Shown: positions 50,326 to 59,605, numbered from the stretch's first letter. The stretch is DNA of 64,000 nucleotides from an uncultured Kordiimonas sp. (GCA_947500295.1 CANMRM010000001.1:1364001-1428000); one strand, 5' to 3'. Program-made: numbers and translations. The notes: generated by a model from the letters alone, not told the origin.

Positions 50326-51015
50326 TCAGCCGCTGTAGGCAGCGATCTGGTCAATCACGTCCTGAACCTTGACGACATCTGCGTACTTGAGTTGCAGGTC
50401 GGTCAGGTTGGCGAAATGATAGCTTTCATGTTTGTCGGCAACGCATTCGATCGGCACAATGGCCCTGTAGCCATGCGAGAGCGCGTCCACCGCTGTTGCC
50501 CGAATGCAGCCAGATGTGGATCCCCCGGTTATCACGACCGTGTCGACTTTGTGCCAGGTCAGGAAAGAGGCGAGGGGCGTTTCGAAAAAGGCAGAGGGCA
50601 TGCGCTTGGTATAAACGGCGTCCACTGTTTCATCGATCGTTAGCCGGTCGTCAAACTCGTGCCGTTCCGAGCCATACTTGATGTTCTGCAAACTGTCCGG
50701 CGTATCCGTGCGAGTGCCCCAAACACCAGCATCAGCCGCGTTGTCCATATAGGCTACGTGGGTCCAGACAACAGGCAAGCCTTTGGCGCGGGCAAGGCCG
50801 GAGATTTCATTGATGAAATCCATTTGCTTCGGGTCGGTGATATAGCCGGTTTTCGGAAACAGGTCAGGGCGTGTGTAGCCCTTCTGTGGGTCTACATTCA
50901 CGATGGCGATTTTTTCGCCAAAACCGAACTTTGCGCGGGCCGGGTTGGCCCACACGTCTTCAAAAATCTCGCGGGCCGTCTTGTCGGACGTGGCCATCGT
51001 GGGCTCGTTTGCCAT
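50326..51015 (-). CDS. Isochorismatase-family cysteine hydrolase (amidase-like)
   Basis: This 229-residue protein shows the full Asp-Lys-Cys triad: VNVDPQKGYT, VYTKRMPSAFFETPL and GGSTSGCIRATA. The STSGC form is typical of N-carbamoylsarcosine amidase and maleamate amidohydrolase-like members. AGGATACAGG precedes the start. It is the first gene of the minus-strand operon with the two PuuE-like hydrolases, and its promoter gap holds an Fnr-like box. A second homologue is encoded at 60883-61524. Confidence 0.87.
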   Translation of the reverse strand: MANEPTMATSDKTAREIFEDVWANPARAKFGFGEKIAIVNVDPQKGYTRPDLFPKTGYITDPKQMDFINEISGLARAKGLPVVWTHVAYMDNAADAGVWGTRTDTPDSLQNIKYGSERHEFDDRLTIDETVDAVYTKRMPSAFFETPLASFLTWHKVDTVVITGGSTSGCIRATAVDALSHGYRAIVPIECVADKHESYHFANLTDLQLKYADVVKVQDVIDQIAAYSG

Positions 51016-51090
51016 CCTGTATCCTCAATCCTGAACGTTGGGTATCGAAAATCCTCGGCGCTATCGAAACAGCGCGAGGGCATTTTCTCA

Positions 51091-51104
51091 ATGATACACA
51101 TCAA
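51091..51104. promoter_or_regulatory. Fnr-like box, one mismatch
   Basis: ATGAT-ACAC-ATCAA differs from TTGAT-N4-ATCAA only at the first base. It lies between the cysteine-hydrolase operon (75 bp) and the divergent transporter operon (62 bp to the start). Confidence 0.55.
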
Positions 51105-51166
51105 TGGCAACAGGCTTGATTTCGCTCAGTTTTTCCACTGAAATACACGGGAAGAGGGGACCCCGC

Positions 51167-51706
51167 ATGAAAGCCATCTATATGCTGCTCGTATCGCTTG
51201 TGATCGTGCTCATATCGGTCATCTGGATCATCGTTACACCGGAACCGGCAGGCGTGGCAGGAGCGGCGCATCCGGTGGTTCCCGGCATGCAGGTCGCGGG
51301 CGACGGCGCTGCCCGTTATGAGGCCGTGATGTATCCGGCGTTTTTCCTGCAGGTTGGTGTTTTGGCGGCTATGACATCGTTGCTGCTGTTGCCGTTTCAG
51401 GAGGGCGTGCGGATGCGCGGCATGTTCATCCGGCTGGTCCTGGTGTTTGTGCTCAGCGCGGCTGTGTGGATCGGTATCACGGTAACCTACGAGCAGTTCC
51501 TGCAGTCTTCTCGCGCGCCGGAAGACCTGCTTTTTGTCGCAGGCTTTCCACTGCCAAGCGCGCTGGCGGTATATGGTGTTTGGACTGTTGGCCTGCTGCT
51601 GACCTTCTTCTATGTGTTTGGCTTTGAGCGGTTTGTCTACACCGCCCGCGACCGTGAGAGTTTCGAAGCACTTGTTGAAGACATGCGCCAAGAGGGGGGC
51701 GGGTGA
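51167..51706 (+). CDS. Small four-helix membrane protein, likely partner of the SSS symporter
   Basis: This 179-residue protein has four hydrophobic segments (MLLVSLVIVLISVIWIIVTP, FFLQVGVLAAMTSLLLLPF, FIRLVLVFVLSAAVWIGIT, VWTVGLLLTFFYVFGFERF) and short charged ends. I recognise no family. The start at 51167 follows GGGAAGAGGGG and removes 21 upstream residues. Its stop overlaps the symporter start (TGATG), so the two are co-translated, much as small DUF485/DUF4212 proteins accompany some symporters. Confidence 0.72.
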   Translation: MKAIYMLLVSLVIVLISVIWIIVTPEPAGVAGAAHPVVPGMQVAGDGAARYEAVMYPAFFLQVGVLAAMTSLLLLPFQEGVRMRGMFIRLVLVFVLSAAVWIGITVTYEQFLQSSRAPEDLLFVAGFPLPSALAVYGVWTVGLLLTFFYVFGFERFVYTARDRESFEALVEDMRQEGGG

Positions 51707-53202
51707 TGGAAGAACTCCGGCAACCCATCATCCTTGGCTCGGTTCTTTTTTACATGGTGCTTTGCATCGGCATTGGCCTGTGGGCTATGCGCAAAACCAA
51801 GTCTGCGGGGGACTTTTTTGTCGCCGGGCGCAGCCTTGGCCCTATCGTTGTCGGGCTCGCGGTTTTCTCCAGCTCGCTGTCGGGTTTTGGCTTTGTTGGC
51901 GGACCTGGACTTGTGTATTCAACAGGCCTCAGTTCCGTGTGGATGAGTACGGTCACGGCCTTTGGTTTCGCAATCGGCTTCTACCTGATTGCAAAACGCA
52001 TCCGCATGATCGCGGAAGTGCGAGACACGCTTTCGCTGCCTGACATTGTTGCCGCGCGCTACAACAGCGAGCTGGCGCGCGGGCTCACGGGCGTGACCAT
52101 CCTCCTGGGTGTCATGGGATATATGGCGACGCAAATCCTCGCCATGGCGATGGTCTTGAAAGCTTTGCTGGCGGCCACGCCCATGTTTGCGGACACCAGC
52201 CTTGTCACCTGCGCCGTCATCTCAACCTCTGTGCTCATCTTCTATTCAGTCACGGGCGGTATCATCGCATCCGTTTACACCGATCTGGTGCAGGGCTCGA
52301 TCATGATTGTGGCGGGTGTGCTGGTCGTCATCACGGCGGCGACCGTGCTGGATGGTGGCATGACAGAGGTCAGCCAAACCATATTCGCTGATGACCCGGA
52401 GGCGATCATGCCTTTTGGGACAGTGGGCGTGGTGGGGGTGCTGAGCTGGTTTTTCCTCTTTGGTTTCGGCCTCGCGGGCCAGCCGCACATCATCACCAAA
52501 ATGATGATGAACCGACGGATTGAGGACAACAAAATCATTTTGCCGATGTCCATGCTCGGCTATGCCGTTGCCGTGCTCTTGTGGGTGTCGGTCGGCCTTG
52601 TGATGCGTGCGGTTGTGGTGGGCGATATGCTCACGCCCCTGGAAGCCGCGGATCAGGCGGCGCCGGTGTTCCTTTCCCAATATGCGCACCCGTTGCTGGC
52701 AGGTATTGTGTTTGCCGGGTTGTTTGCAGCCATCATGTCAACAGCGGATGCCTTCCTGAACATTGGCGCGGCCGCCGTGGTGCATGACATCCCCAAGGCC
52801 GTGCGCGGCATGGCGATGAAGGCGGAGCTCACATCAGCGCGCTGGGCCACCGTCATCATTTCCCTGATCGCAACAGGTTTTGCCCTCTACGCCCACTATG
52901 GCAGCGGGCAGCTGGTGGCACTTCTGGGCGCGTTTGGCTGGGGCACCTTCGCAGCCGCCATCGTGCCGATTGTGGTGATTGGGCTCAATTGGAAACGAGC
53001 GACACGGCCGGCTGCCATCACGGCGATTGTTTTCAGCTTGGTGATCAATCTGGCGTTCCAGTTGTTTGGCTGGTCACTTCCCTACGCCATGCACCCGGGC
53101 TTTCTGGCGCTCCTTGTCTCTATGATCCTGTTCATCATTGTGTCGCTGGCGACGCCGGAGGAAGAAATCGCCCCCGACATTGACCGGATTATGGAACTCT
53201 AG
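51706..53202 (+). CDS. Sodium:solute symporter (SSS family)
   Basis: This 498-residue carrier has about 13 helices with family features: RKTKSAGDFFVAGRSLGP, LVVFSSSLSGFGFVGGPG-like Ser-rich helix 2, YSVTGGIIASVYTDLVQG and GIVFAGLFAAIMSTADAFLN, where the last holds the Na2-site Ser/Thr residues. Members import proline, acetate, sugars or urea-like compounds with Na+. It diverges from the PuuE-like/cysteine-hydrolase operon, so it may import their substrate. Its 3' end overlaps that of the converging LysR gene by 14 bp. Confidence 0.9.
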   Translation: MEELRQPIILGSVLFYMVLCIGIGLWAMRKTKSAGDFFVAGRSLGPIVVGLAVFSSSLSGFGFVGGPGLVYSTGLSSVWMSTVTAFGFAIGFYLIAKRIRMIAEVRDTLSLPDIVAARYNSELARGLTGVTILLGVMGYMATQILAMAMVLKALLAATPMFADTSLVTCAVISTSVLIFYSVTGGIIASVYTDLVQGSIMIVAGVLVVITAATVLDGGMTEVSQTIFADDPEAIMPFGTVGVVGVLSWFFLFGFGLAGQPHIITKMMMNRRIEDNKIILPMSMLGYAVAVLLWVSVGLVMRAVVVGDMLTPLEAADQAAPVFLSQYAHPLLAGIVFAGLFAAIMSTADAFLNIGAAAVVHDIPKAVRGMAMKAELTSARWATVIISLIATGFALYAHYGSGQLVALLGAFGWGTFAAAIVPIVVIGLNWKRATRPAAITAIVFSLVINLAFQLFGWSLPYAMHPGFLALLVSMILFIIVSLATPEEEIAPDIDRIMEL

Positions 53203-54088
53203 GCGATTCACCAGAGAACATGGACTTGTTGGATGTGAACAGTTTGTGCAAGGCTTTTGCCGCCTGCCGCACGGGTTTCAGGTGTCGGTCTTCATCGTGG
53301 CTCACGAGCAGCTGAATATGGGTGAGTTCTTCGATGGGGGCAGACAATCGCCTCAGGTTCGGCTCACTGTCCCCGACAAAGCAGGGCACCACACACAGGC
53401 CGGCGCCCGCGGTGGCTGCATCGAGCACCAGCGTGGGGCTGGAGCAGGACAGGGCAGGCTGCTTGTTCAATCGCTCCCGCAGCCAAAGGGTTGACGGTAT
53501 GGGAGCACTGGCGGGGTCGTAGGTTATCCAGGGGCAGATGTCGAGAAGGTCATCCATTTCCGGCATGTTGTCCCCGATCGAGGCGAACCGGGGTGCGCCG
53601 TATACCGCGAAAGCAAGACGACCGAGTTTCTGGACCGCCAGGCCTTGCTGGGTCGGTCGGCGGTTGCGGATTGCCAGATGGGCTTCCCGCCGCCTGAGGT
53701 CGAGGAAGTTGTTGTCGGGCACGAGCCTGACGCATGTGTCTGTGGGCAAACTATCCAGATTTTGCGCGATGAACCGGCTGGTCCATGCGCCCGCCGTTAT
53801 CTTGATCACCGTGTGCTGGTCTCGTTGTTCCTGCCATCGGGTCACACCGGTTGAGGCTTCCTGCATGCTGCGGACGTGCTCCAGAAGCTGTTGGCCATCC
53901 TCGGTGAGTTCATAGCCGCTCTGGCGGCGTACAAAAAGCTCACAGCCAACAGCCTGTTCGAGCGCAGTCATGCGACGACCCAGTGTCGGGGCTGACAAGC
54001 CGGTTATGCGAACAGCACCTGCAAGGCCGTTCGCGTTTGCAACGGCCAGAAAAAGCTGAAGGTCGTGCCAATCCAGTGTTTCATTCAT
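53189..54088 (-). CDS. LysR-family transcriptional regulator
   Basis: This 299-residue regulator has the N-terminal winged helix (WHDLQLFLAVANANGLAGAV, LSAPTLGRRMTALEQAVGCELF) and a C-terminal periplasmic-binding-like effector domain. It belongs to a branch close to the AmpR/DsdC-like 'one-gene' regulators with PTLGRRM in the recognition helix. It has no clear ribosome site. A perfect dyad TGAAAT-ATTA-ATTTCA begins at its start codon and may be its own operator. It diverges from the exported ABM-domain gene, the most likely target. Confidence 0.88.
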   Translation of the reverse strand: MNETLDWHDLQLFLAVANANGLAGAVRITGLSAPTLGRRMTALEQAVGCELFVRRQSGYELTEDGQQLLEHVRSMQEASTGVTRWQEQRDQHTVIKITAGAWTSRFIAQNLDSLPTDTCVRLVPDNNFLDLRRREAHLAIRNRRPTQQGLAVQKLGRLAFAVYGAPRFASIGDNMPEMDDLLDICPWITYDPASAPIPSTLWLRERLNKQPALSCSSPTLVLDAATAGAGLCVVPCFVGDSEPNLRRLSAPIEELTHIQLLVSHDEDRHLKPVRQAAKALHKLFTSNKSMFSGESPRVP

Positions 54089-54103
54089 GAAATATTAATT
54101 TCA
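54088..54103. promoter_or_regulatory. Dyad at the LysR start, possible autoregulatory site
   Basis: TGAAAT-ATTA-ATTTCA is a perfect inverted repeat touching the LysR start codon in the gap shared with the ABM-domain gene. LysR proteins bind AT-rich dyads, but its placement over the start and AT-richness make this uncertain. Confidence 0.35.
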
Positions 54104-54174
54104 AAATTCGAGGTCGAACATCAATTAAAGTCCACGTATCACAGCCATAATAGCAAAAACATGATGGTACACAA

Positions 54175-54555
54175 ATGAAATACTCAATCAAAATATTGAT
54201 CACAGCCTTTCTTTTTTTGATCATGACAGGGGAAAAAACGGTGATAGCCAGCGAGGAAAACCCGGGTATTTACCTGATCATCAATTTTGATGTCAGGCCG
54301 GAAAAACAGGCCGAATTTGAAGATATCATGCGGGGTGTCAGCTTTGCCATGCAACGAGAAGCCGGATTTGAGGAAGCCTTTGTCTTTCTTGACGGGGATG
54401 AACCCAGCAAATTTGTCCTCATCGAGCGGTGGCAAAGCAAGGCATTACACCGGGCGCACTATGACCGGATTGTGCAATCCGGAGACTGGGCACATATCCT
54501 TGGCATGCTGAAGGCCGAACCTTCCATGAGCTACACACATCTTTTTGCCCACTAA
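54175..54555 (+). CDS. Exported ABM (antibiotic biosynthesis monooxygenase-like) domain protein
   Basis: This 126-residue protein has a signal peptide (KILITAFLFLIMTGEKTVIAS) followed by one ABM-type ferredoxin-like domain: IYLIINFDVRPEKQAEFEDIM, EEAFVFLDGDEPSKFVLIERW and HRAHYDRIVQSG. Most ABM proteins are cytoplasmic; export is unusual. The family includes quinone and haem oxygenases and simple binding proteins. It lies opposite a LysR gene and ends in a strong terminator. Confidence 0.75.
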   Translation: MKYSIKILITAFLFLIMTGEKTVIASEENPGIYLIINFDVRPEKQAEFEDIMRGVSFAMQREAGFEEAFVFLDGDEPSKFVLIERWQSKALHRAHYDRIVQSGDWAHILGMLKAEPSMSYTHLFAH

Positions 54556-54571
54556 GCTGGTCGATCACAAA

Positions 54572-54597
54572 AAAAGGCCGGGGTTAACCGGCCTTTT
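54572..54597. terminator. Bidirectional terminator between the ABM and hyuB genes
   Basis: AAAAGGCCGG pairs with CCGGCCTTTT across six bases, with A- and T-runs on either side, so it can end transcription from both converging genes. Confidence 0.8.
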
Positions 54598-54617
54598 CTC
54601 AAGAATTTCTGCAAGTT

Positions 54618-56477
54618 CTACCACTGAGGCTGGATTGGCGCGTCCAGGCCTGTTTCCGCTTTGCAGTTGGCACGGATCGCTTCGATGTCCGGCCCAAAAT
54701 TGAAGATTTCACCTTCGGTTTGGTCTTTCGCGAGCTCCGCGCGTTTGGCCTCGGTGGCGGCAGCATCAACGCTGCCGTCATCGCTTACCTTCACGCCGTA
54801 GTTCTCGAACGCGCCTTTGCTGCTCACGAGGCCGCGCCGGACTTCCAGTGCCACAAGGTCCGCATCGCGGTCCAACGGGTTGCCCCAGCCACCACCGCCC
54901 CAGGTGATATAGTCAAGCTCGTCGCCTTCAAACACTTCAATCCGGTCACATTTTGACGGGATGATTTCTTCCGAGCCATCTGCGCGGCGCAGGATCTTTG
55001 TCGAGCGTTCCCCTGGCTTGCCGCCGTTCACACCCCAGGGGTAGGTGAACCAGCGATCATCATGGATCGAGACCGTACCTCTGTTCAGGAACTCATAGGT
55101 CATCAGGATGCCGTTGCCGCCCCTGTTCAGGCCTGCGCCGCCGCTGTCCGGAATGGAGGTATAGCGGGTGATACGCATCGGGAAATATCGTTCCAGAAAC
55201 TCGTTCGGCACATTTGTGAAGCCGGGCCACAGGCTGTGGCCGTCAGGCCCGTCACCAAACGGACGACCGGGAATGCCACCAAAGCCGATCTGGAATAGCT
55301 GGAACCAGTCACCGCTGTCCTTGTCGAAGCCGGAGAACATCAGGTGAGGGCTTGAGCTGAATCCGGCAGCGTTCAGGAATTCCGGTTGGCCTTGCCCCAG
55401 CAACCCGCCCAGAATGTCGAAGATACGACCAAGCGCATGTGTCCGGCACGACAATGCGGCAGGGAAGTTTGGCTTCAAGAGGCTGCCTTGCGGGATGCGC
55501 ACATCCACCAGGTCATAGAAGCCGTCGTTAAACATGACCTGCGGGTCAAAGACCATCACCATATAGATGCCAAAGAACATCTTGAACATGTTCTCGTTCA
55601 GATAAAAGTTAATGGAGCCAACAGCTTGAGGGTCGGTACCGTCGAAATCGAGGATAACGGTCTCGCCTTCGCGCCACATGGTGCATTTGATCTTGTAGGG
55701 CCCAAAACCACGTCCGTCGTCGCAGATATAGTCTTCAAAGCTGACCTTGTCGGTGCTGACAGCGGTGTTGATCAGATGCCCCATGGCCCGCTTGTTGCGG
55801 TCGAGCAGCTCATCGGTGGCTGATGCGAAGAAATCGTCACCAAACCGCTCGCAAATCTCGTGCACACGCTTTTCCGCCACGCGGCAGCTTGCGACAATCG
55901 CCAACAGGTCGGCGCGGCACCACTCGGGCATGCGCACCTGATGCAGCACAAGCGTCAGGATATCTTCCTGCAGCACGTCGTTTTTGTAGAGCTTGATGGG
56001 CGGGATGCGCACGCCTTCCTCGAAGATGCTGGTGGCATCTGTTGGCAGGCTGCCGGGCACCTTGCCGCCAATGTCGGTCATATGACCGAACATGCAAGCC
56101 CAGCTGATCAGGCGTCCAGCAACGAAGATCGGCCGAATGATCAGCCAGTCATTGTTGTGGGACACGGCCCCTTCACAAGAATAAGGATCGGCGAGCCAGA
56201 TCATGTCGCCTTCTTCAATGTCACCGTCATAGCCTTTTAGAAAGCCATCGATAAAGCTGCCGAACTGGCCGACAACCATCAGGCCTTCACGGTCGGCAAT
56301 CAGCGGAAAGGCGTCGCCCTGTTCGCGGATGCCCGGGCTCATCGCCGTTCGGAAGAGAGTGGCATCCATTTCTTCACGCGCGTTTCTGAGCGCATTCTCG
56401 ACGATGTCGAGGGTGATAGTATCCACCGGCACTTTGTTAAATGGGGTGGTGTTGGACTCTAAGATTGTTGCAGGCAT
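54618..56477 (-). CDS. hyuB: Hydantoinase B / oxoprolinase-type subunit (HyuB family)
   Basis: This 619-residue subunit pairs with HyuA to open hydantoin-like rings or carboxylate acetone-type ketones with ATP. It has the start TLDIVENALRNAREEMDATLFRTAMSPGIREQGD, trimmed here to the family-like NALRNAREEMDATLFRT, then DGDIEEGDMIWLADPYS, SHNNDWLIIRPIF and GGGGWGNPLDRD near the C-terminus. AGGGGAGGACG precedes the start. It follows hyuA by 14 bp. N-methylhydantoinase, oxoprolinase and acetophenone-carboxylase-like activity cannot be told apart by eye. Confidence 0.88.
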   Translation of the reverse strand: MPATILESNTTPFNKVPVDTITLDIVENALRNAREEMDATLFRTAMSPGIREQGDAFPLIADREGLMVVGQFGSFIDGFLKGYDGDIEEGDMIWLADPYSCEGAVSHNNDWLIIRPIFVAGRLISWACMFGHMTDIGGKVPGSLPTDATSIFEEGVRIPPIKLYKNDVLQEDILTLVLHQVRMPEWCRADLLAIVASCRVAEKRVHEICERFGDDFFASATDELLDRNKRAMGHLINTAVSTDKVSFEDYICDDGRGFGPYKIKCTMWREGETVILDFDGTDPQAVGSINFYLNENMFKMFFGIYMVMVFDPQVMFNDGFYDLVDVRIPQGSLLKPNFPAALSCRTHALGRIFDILGGLLGQGQPEFLNAAGFSSSPHLMFSGFDKDSGDWFQLFQIGFGGIPGRPFGDGPDGHSLWPGFTNVPNEFLERYFPMRITRYTSIPDSGGAGLNRGGNGILMTYEFLNRGTVSIHDDRWFTYPWGVNGGKPGERSTKILRRADGSEEIIPSKCDRIEVFEGDELDYITWGGGGWGNPLDRDADLVALEVRRGLVSSKGAFENYGVKVSDDGSVDAAATEAKRAELAKDQTEGEIFNFGPDIEAIRANCKAETGLDAPIQPQW

Positions 56478-56491
56478 TGTACGTCCTCCCC

Positions 56492-58546
56492 TTATGCGAC
56501 CGGATTGATGAGAATTGTGCCGAAAGCGTCCACTTCGCCGACATGGTCCGGCAGAATAACTGCTGTACTATCCATCTCGGTGATGATGCAGGGGCCCGGT
56601 ATCTTGTCGCCCGCTTCCAGCTTCGCCCTGTCGTAGATTGCAGCGGCATGTTTTTCGCCGTTTGCCCACATGGTGTGGTCGCTGACCTTTGCCTGACCGG
56701 GATCGCCGTCACCTTTCGGCAACTTGATCGCTGGCATTTCCGCACCTTGGCCGAGCGCGATGGCGCGCAGGTTCACGACCTCATGCACAACATCCAGGTT
56801 GAAGGTAAACAGGCGTTTGTGCTCTTCATCGAACGCGGCCTGGAGTTTGGCGATGCCGTCTCCGGCTTCAAAGTCATTGAGGTTGATGGGCAGGTCCACT
56901 TCAAAGCCCTGACCAGCGTATCTGACCCCCGCTTCGAACGTGATGGTCTGCTGATCACGTGCGACGCCTTCTTCTTCAAGCTCGCGTGCAACCGTTTCGC
57001 GCATTTCAGCAAGCCACTTGGCCACTTCTGCGTCGTCAGTTTGTTTGACCGTGCGGTTGAAGGAGCGGGCGTGCTCGTACCGCATCTGGGTCGTAGCGTC
57101 GCCTGTTGCGCACAATACGCCGGGGCTCACCGGCACTACCACTGGGTAACTGCCCATCAGCCGGCCAACCGCGTTTGAGTGCAGTGAACCCGCACCGCCA
57201 AAGCCCATCAGGGCAAAATCACGCGGGTCGTAACCTTGCTGTACTGACACCAGCCGAAGCGCACCAAACATGTTTTCGTTGGCAATGTCGATAATGCCCT
57301 GCGCTGCTTCCTGAATGGTGACGCTCAAGGCATCAGCAATGGTTTGCACGGCTTTGGTCGCCGCTTCCACATCCAGCTTGAAGGACCCGCCAAGCAGCGC
57401 TGCGGGCAGATTTCCAAGCACAACGTGGGCGTCTGTCACGGTCGGCAGTTCACCACCTTTGCCGTAAGCTGCTGGGCCTGGCACGGCACCGGCAGATTCG
57501 GGCCCGACCCGCAAAGCGCCGGTGAGTTCAGGCACGTGAGCGATCGAGCCGCCACCTGCGCCAACCGTCTTCACGTCGAGGGAAGACGCGCGCACTGTAA
57601 GGTGGCCGACGCTGGTTTCGCGCCGGAGGCGGGGTTCGCCGTTTTCGATGAGCGCCACATCTGTGGAGGTGCCGCCCACGTCAAGTGTCAGGATATTTTT
57701 GAGGCCTGCATTGCGTGCGGACCAAAGGGCTCCCGTGACACCGCCTGCCGGGCCGGACATCAACAGGTTAACCGGGTGGCCTTCTGATTTTTCTGAGCCC
57801 ATCAAGCCGCCGTCAGACCTCAAGAGGTTAATGCGGCCTTCCATGCCGAGTGACCGGAGTTCATTCCTGAGGTTGGAGACATACATGGCCATGATCGGGC
57901 GTACGAGCGAGTTTGCAACCGATGTGAGTGCGCGCTCATATTCCTGCATTTCCGGCAAGACCTCATGACTGAGGGAAATCGGAATGTCCGGGAACACCTC
58001 TTTCGCAATCTCGCCGATTTCACGCTCATGCACACCGTTAATGTAGCTGTTGACGGTGCAGATGGTCAGGGCTTCGATGCCTTCGCCCTTGAGGCTTTCA
58101 AGAGCTGCTCGCGCCTGATCTTTGTTGACCGGTTTCACGACACCGCCGTTTGCGTCAAGCCGCTCTTCGATTTCCACGGTGCATTCGAGTGCGGCCAGGG
58201 GCTCGGGCTTTGGCCAGGTTATCCAGGCGGCCAGGCCGCCAGGTACCAGCGAGCGCGCCACCTGCAAAATCTGGCGATAGCCTTCGGTTACGACCAAACC
58301 TGTTTTAGCGCCTTTGCCTTCCAGAACAGCATTTGTTGCCACCGTCGTGCCGTGGAGAAACTGTCCTACGTCGGAGGGGCTGATACCTGCCTGATCACAA
58401 ATGGCCTTGGTGCCATTGATGACCGCCACCGATGGGTCGTGCGGGGTGCTGGGCACCTTGTCGCGCCACGTCGTGCCGGTTTCTTCATCGATCAGCAGAA
58501 GGTCAGTGAAGGTGCCTCCCACATCTACGCCTAGTCTGTAAGGCAT
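56492..58546 (-). CDS. hyuA: Hydantoinase A / oxoprolinase-type subunit (HyuA family)
   Basis: This 684-residue ATP-binding subunit has the N-terminal phosphate motif RLGVDVGGTFTDLLLIDEE, a second one in LTLDVGGTSTDVALIE, GQFLHGTTVATNAVLEG and AGGGSIAHV, all of the acetate/sugar kinase-actin-like fold used by HyuA. With HyuB it forms the ring-opening or carboxylating enzyme. GGGAGACT precedes the start. The next minus-strand gene upstream is an HMG-CoA-lyase family gene, 48 bp away, so a CoA-linked route downstream of ring opening is possible. Confidence 0.9.
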   Translation of the reverse strand: MPYRLGVDVGGTFTDLLLIDEETGTTWRDKVPSTPHDPSVAVINGTKAICDQAGISPSDVGQFLHGTTVATNAVLEGKGAKTGLVVTEGYRQILQVARSLVPGGLAAWITWPKPEPLAALECTVEIEERLDANGGVVKPVNKDQARAALESLKGEGIEALTICTVNSYINGVHEREIGEIAKEVFPDIPISLSHEVLPEMQEYERALTSVANSLVRPIMAMYVSNLRNELRSLGMEGRINLLRSDGGLMGSEKSEGHPVNLLMSGPAGGVTGALWSARNAGLKNILTLDVGGTSTDVALIENGEPRLRRETSVGHLTVRASSLDVKTVGAGGGSIAHVPELTGALRVGPESAGAVPGPAAYGKGGELPTVTDAHVVLGNLPAALLGGSFKLDVEAATKAVQTIADALSVTIQEAAQGIIDIANENMFGALRLVSVQQGYDPRDFALMGFGGAGSLHSNAVGRLMGSYPVVVPVSPGVLCATGDATTQMRYEHARSFNRTVKQTDDAEVAKWLAEMRETVARELEEEGVARDQQTITFEAGVRYAGQGFEVDLPINLNDFEAGDGIAKLQAAFDEEHKRLFTFNLDVVHEVVNLRAIALGQGAEMPAIKLPKGDGDPGQAKVSDHTMWANGEKHAAAIYDRAKLEAGDKIPGPCIITEMDSTAVILPDHVGEVDAFGTILINPVA

Positions 58547-58594
58547 TTTTTTAGTCTCCCTATATCGCGTGGTGCGAGAATATCCCGTTAGGCT

Positions 58595-59533
58595 TCAAAC
58601 GGTTTGTTGTTCTGTTTCAGGTATTGGAAATCCACCAGCCTGACTGACCATCGCTGGCGGTGTGCGGCCAAGTACGCCTTCAACCCAGCGGGCAAGGTCG
58701 ATCATTTTATCGAGGTCCACGCCAGTATTGACGTCCGATTCGGCTAGGAGGTAAAGCAGGTCTTCCGTACCAATATTGCCGGTGGCTTTCGGTGCAAACG
58801 GGCAACCGCCCAAGCCAGCAACGGATGCGTCCAATGTTGTTACACCCGCTTCAAATGCAGCCCAGGCGTTGGCGAGGCCGGTGTTGCGCGTATTGTGGAA
58901 ATGAGCGCGCAGGGGCATGCCCGGCAGGCGCTCGCGAATAGCAGTTATCAACTCAGTCACGCGTTTTGGCGACCCGACGCCGATGGTGTCGGCAATTGCT
59001 ATCTCACGAGGGTCGGCTTCAGCGATGTCTTCTGCCATCGCTATAACGCGCGCCGGGTCGACCCGGCCTTCAAACGGGCAGCCGAACGATGCCGAGATGG
59101 TCGCCTGTGCGGTCATGCCTTCTGCCTTGGCCATTTTGATCATGTCTTTGGTAATGGCGACGGACTCAGCCGATGTCTGGCCCTGATTTTTTTCTGCGAA
59201 CGTGTCACTCGCGATTGCCACGCAGCCCGCTTCATCGATACCGCGTTTGCCGCCTTCACGGGTTGCGAAACCGCGCAGCAGGCCGCGTTTGTTCAGGACC
59301 AGTCCGATGTAAGTGACGTCTTCGCGGTCTTCGAGGCCCGCGATTACATCCTCTGCATCCGCCATTTGCGGGACGCGCTTCGGGTGCACAAAGCTGGCTA
59401 CTTCAAGACGGCGTACGCCTGCAGCGATCGCCCCATTGATCATCCGCAGCTTGTCGGCGGTGGAAAATACAACTTTTTCATTCTGCAGCCCGTCTCTGGG
59501 ACCAACTTCCAGAATTTCGACAAATGATGTCAT
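58595..59533 (-). CDS. HMG-CoA lyase family enzyme, second copy
   Basis: This 312-residue lyase matches the family closely: EILEVGPRDGLQNEK, AIADTIGVGSPKRV, RAHFHNTRNTGLANAWAAFE and VAGLGGCPFAPKATGN with the catalytic Cys. It is closer to canonical HMG-CoA lyase than the 37875 copy (SVAGLGGCPFAP is intact). It is divergent from a CaiB gene across TTGTATACAA-type sites read by the FCD regulator, and is probably co-transcribed with hyuA and hyuB. Confidence 0.92.
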   Translation of the reverse strand: MTSFVEILEVGPRDGLQNEKVVFSTADKLRMINGAIAAGVRRLEVASFVHPKRVPQMADAEDVIAGLEDREDVTYIGLVLNKRGLLRGFATREGGKRGIDEAGCVAIASDTFAEKNQGQTSAESVAITKDMIKMAKAEGMTAQATISASFGCPFEGRVDPARVIAMAEDIAEADPREIAIADTIGVGSPKRVTELITAIRERLPGMPLRAHFHNTRNTGLANAWAAFEAGVTTLDASVAGLGGCPFAPKATGNIGTEDLLYLLAESDVNTGVDLDKMIDLARWVEGVLGRTPPAMVSQAGGFPIPETEQQTV

Positions 59534-59583
59534 TTTATGCCTCTGTGAGTTCGCATGATATAGGTCAGCGCCTCATCGAAAAA

Positions 59584-59591
59584 TGTATACA
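59584..59591. promoter_or_regulatory. Candidate FCD-GntR operator, site 1
   Basis: TGTATACA is a perfect dyad in the divergent lyase/CaiB gap, one of four like sites near the FCD-type GntR gene. The next copy is about 22 bp to its right. Confidence 0.5.
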
Positions 59592-59605
59592 ATCCTGAAA
59601 TCTGA

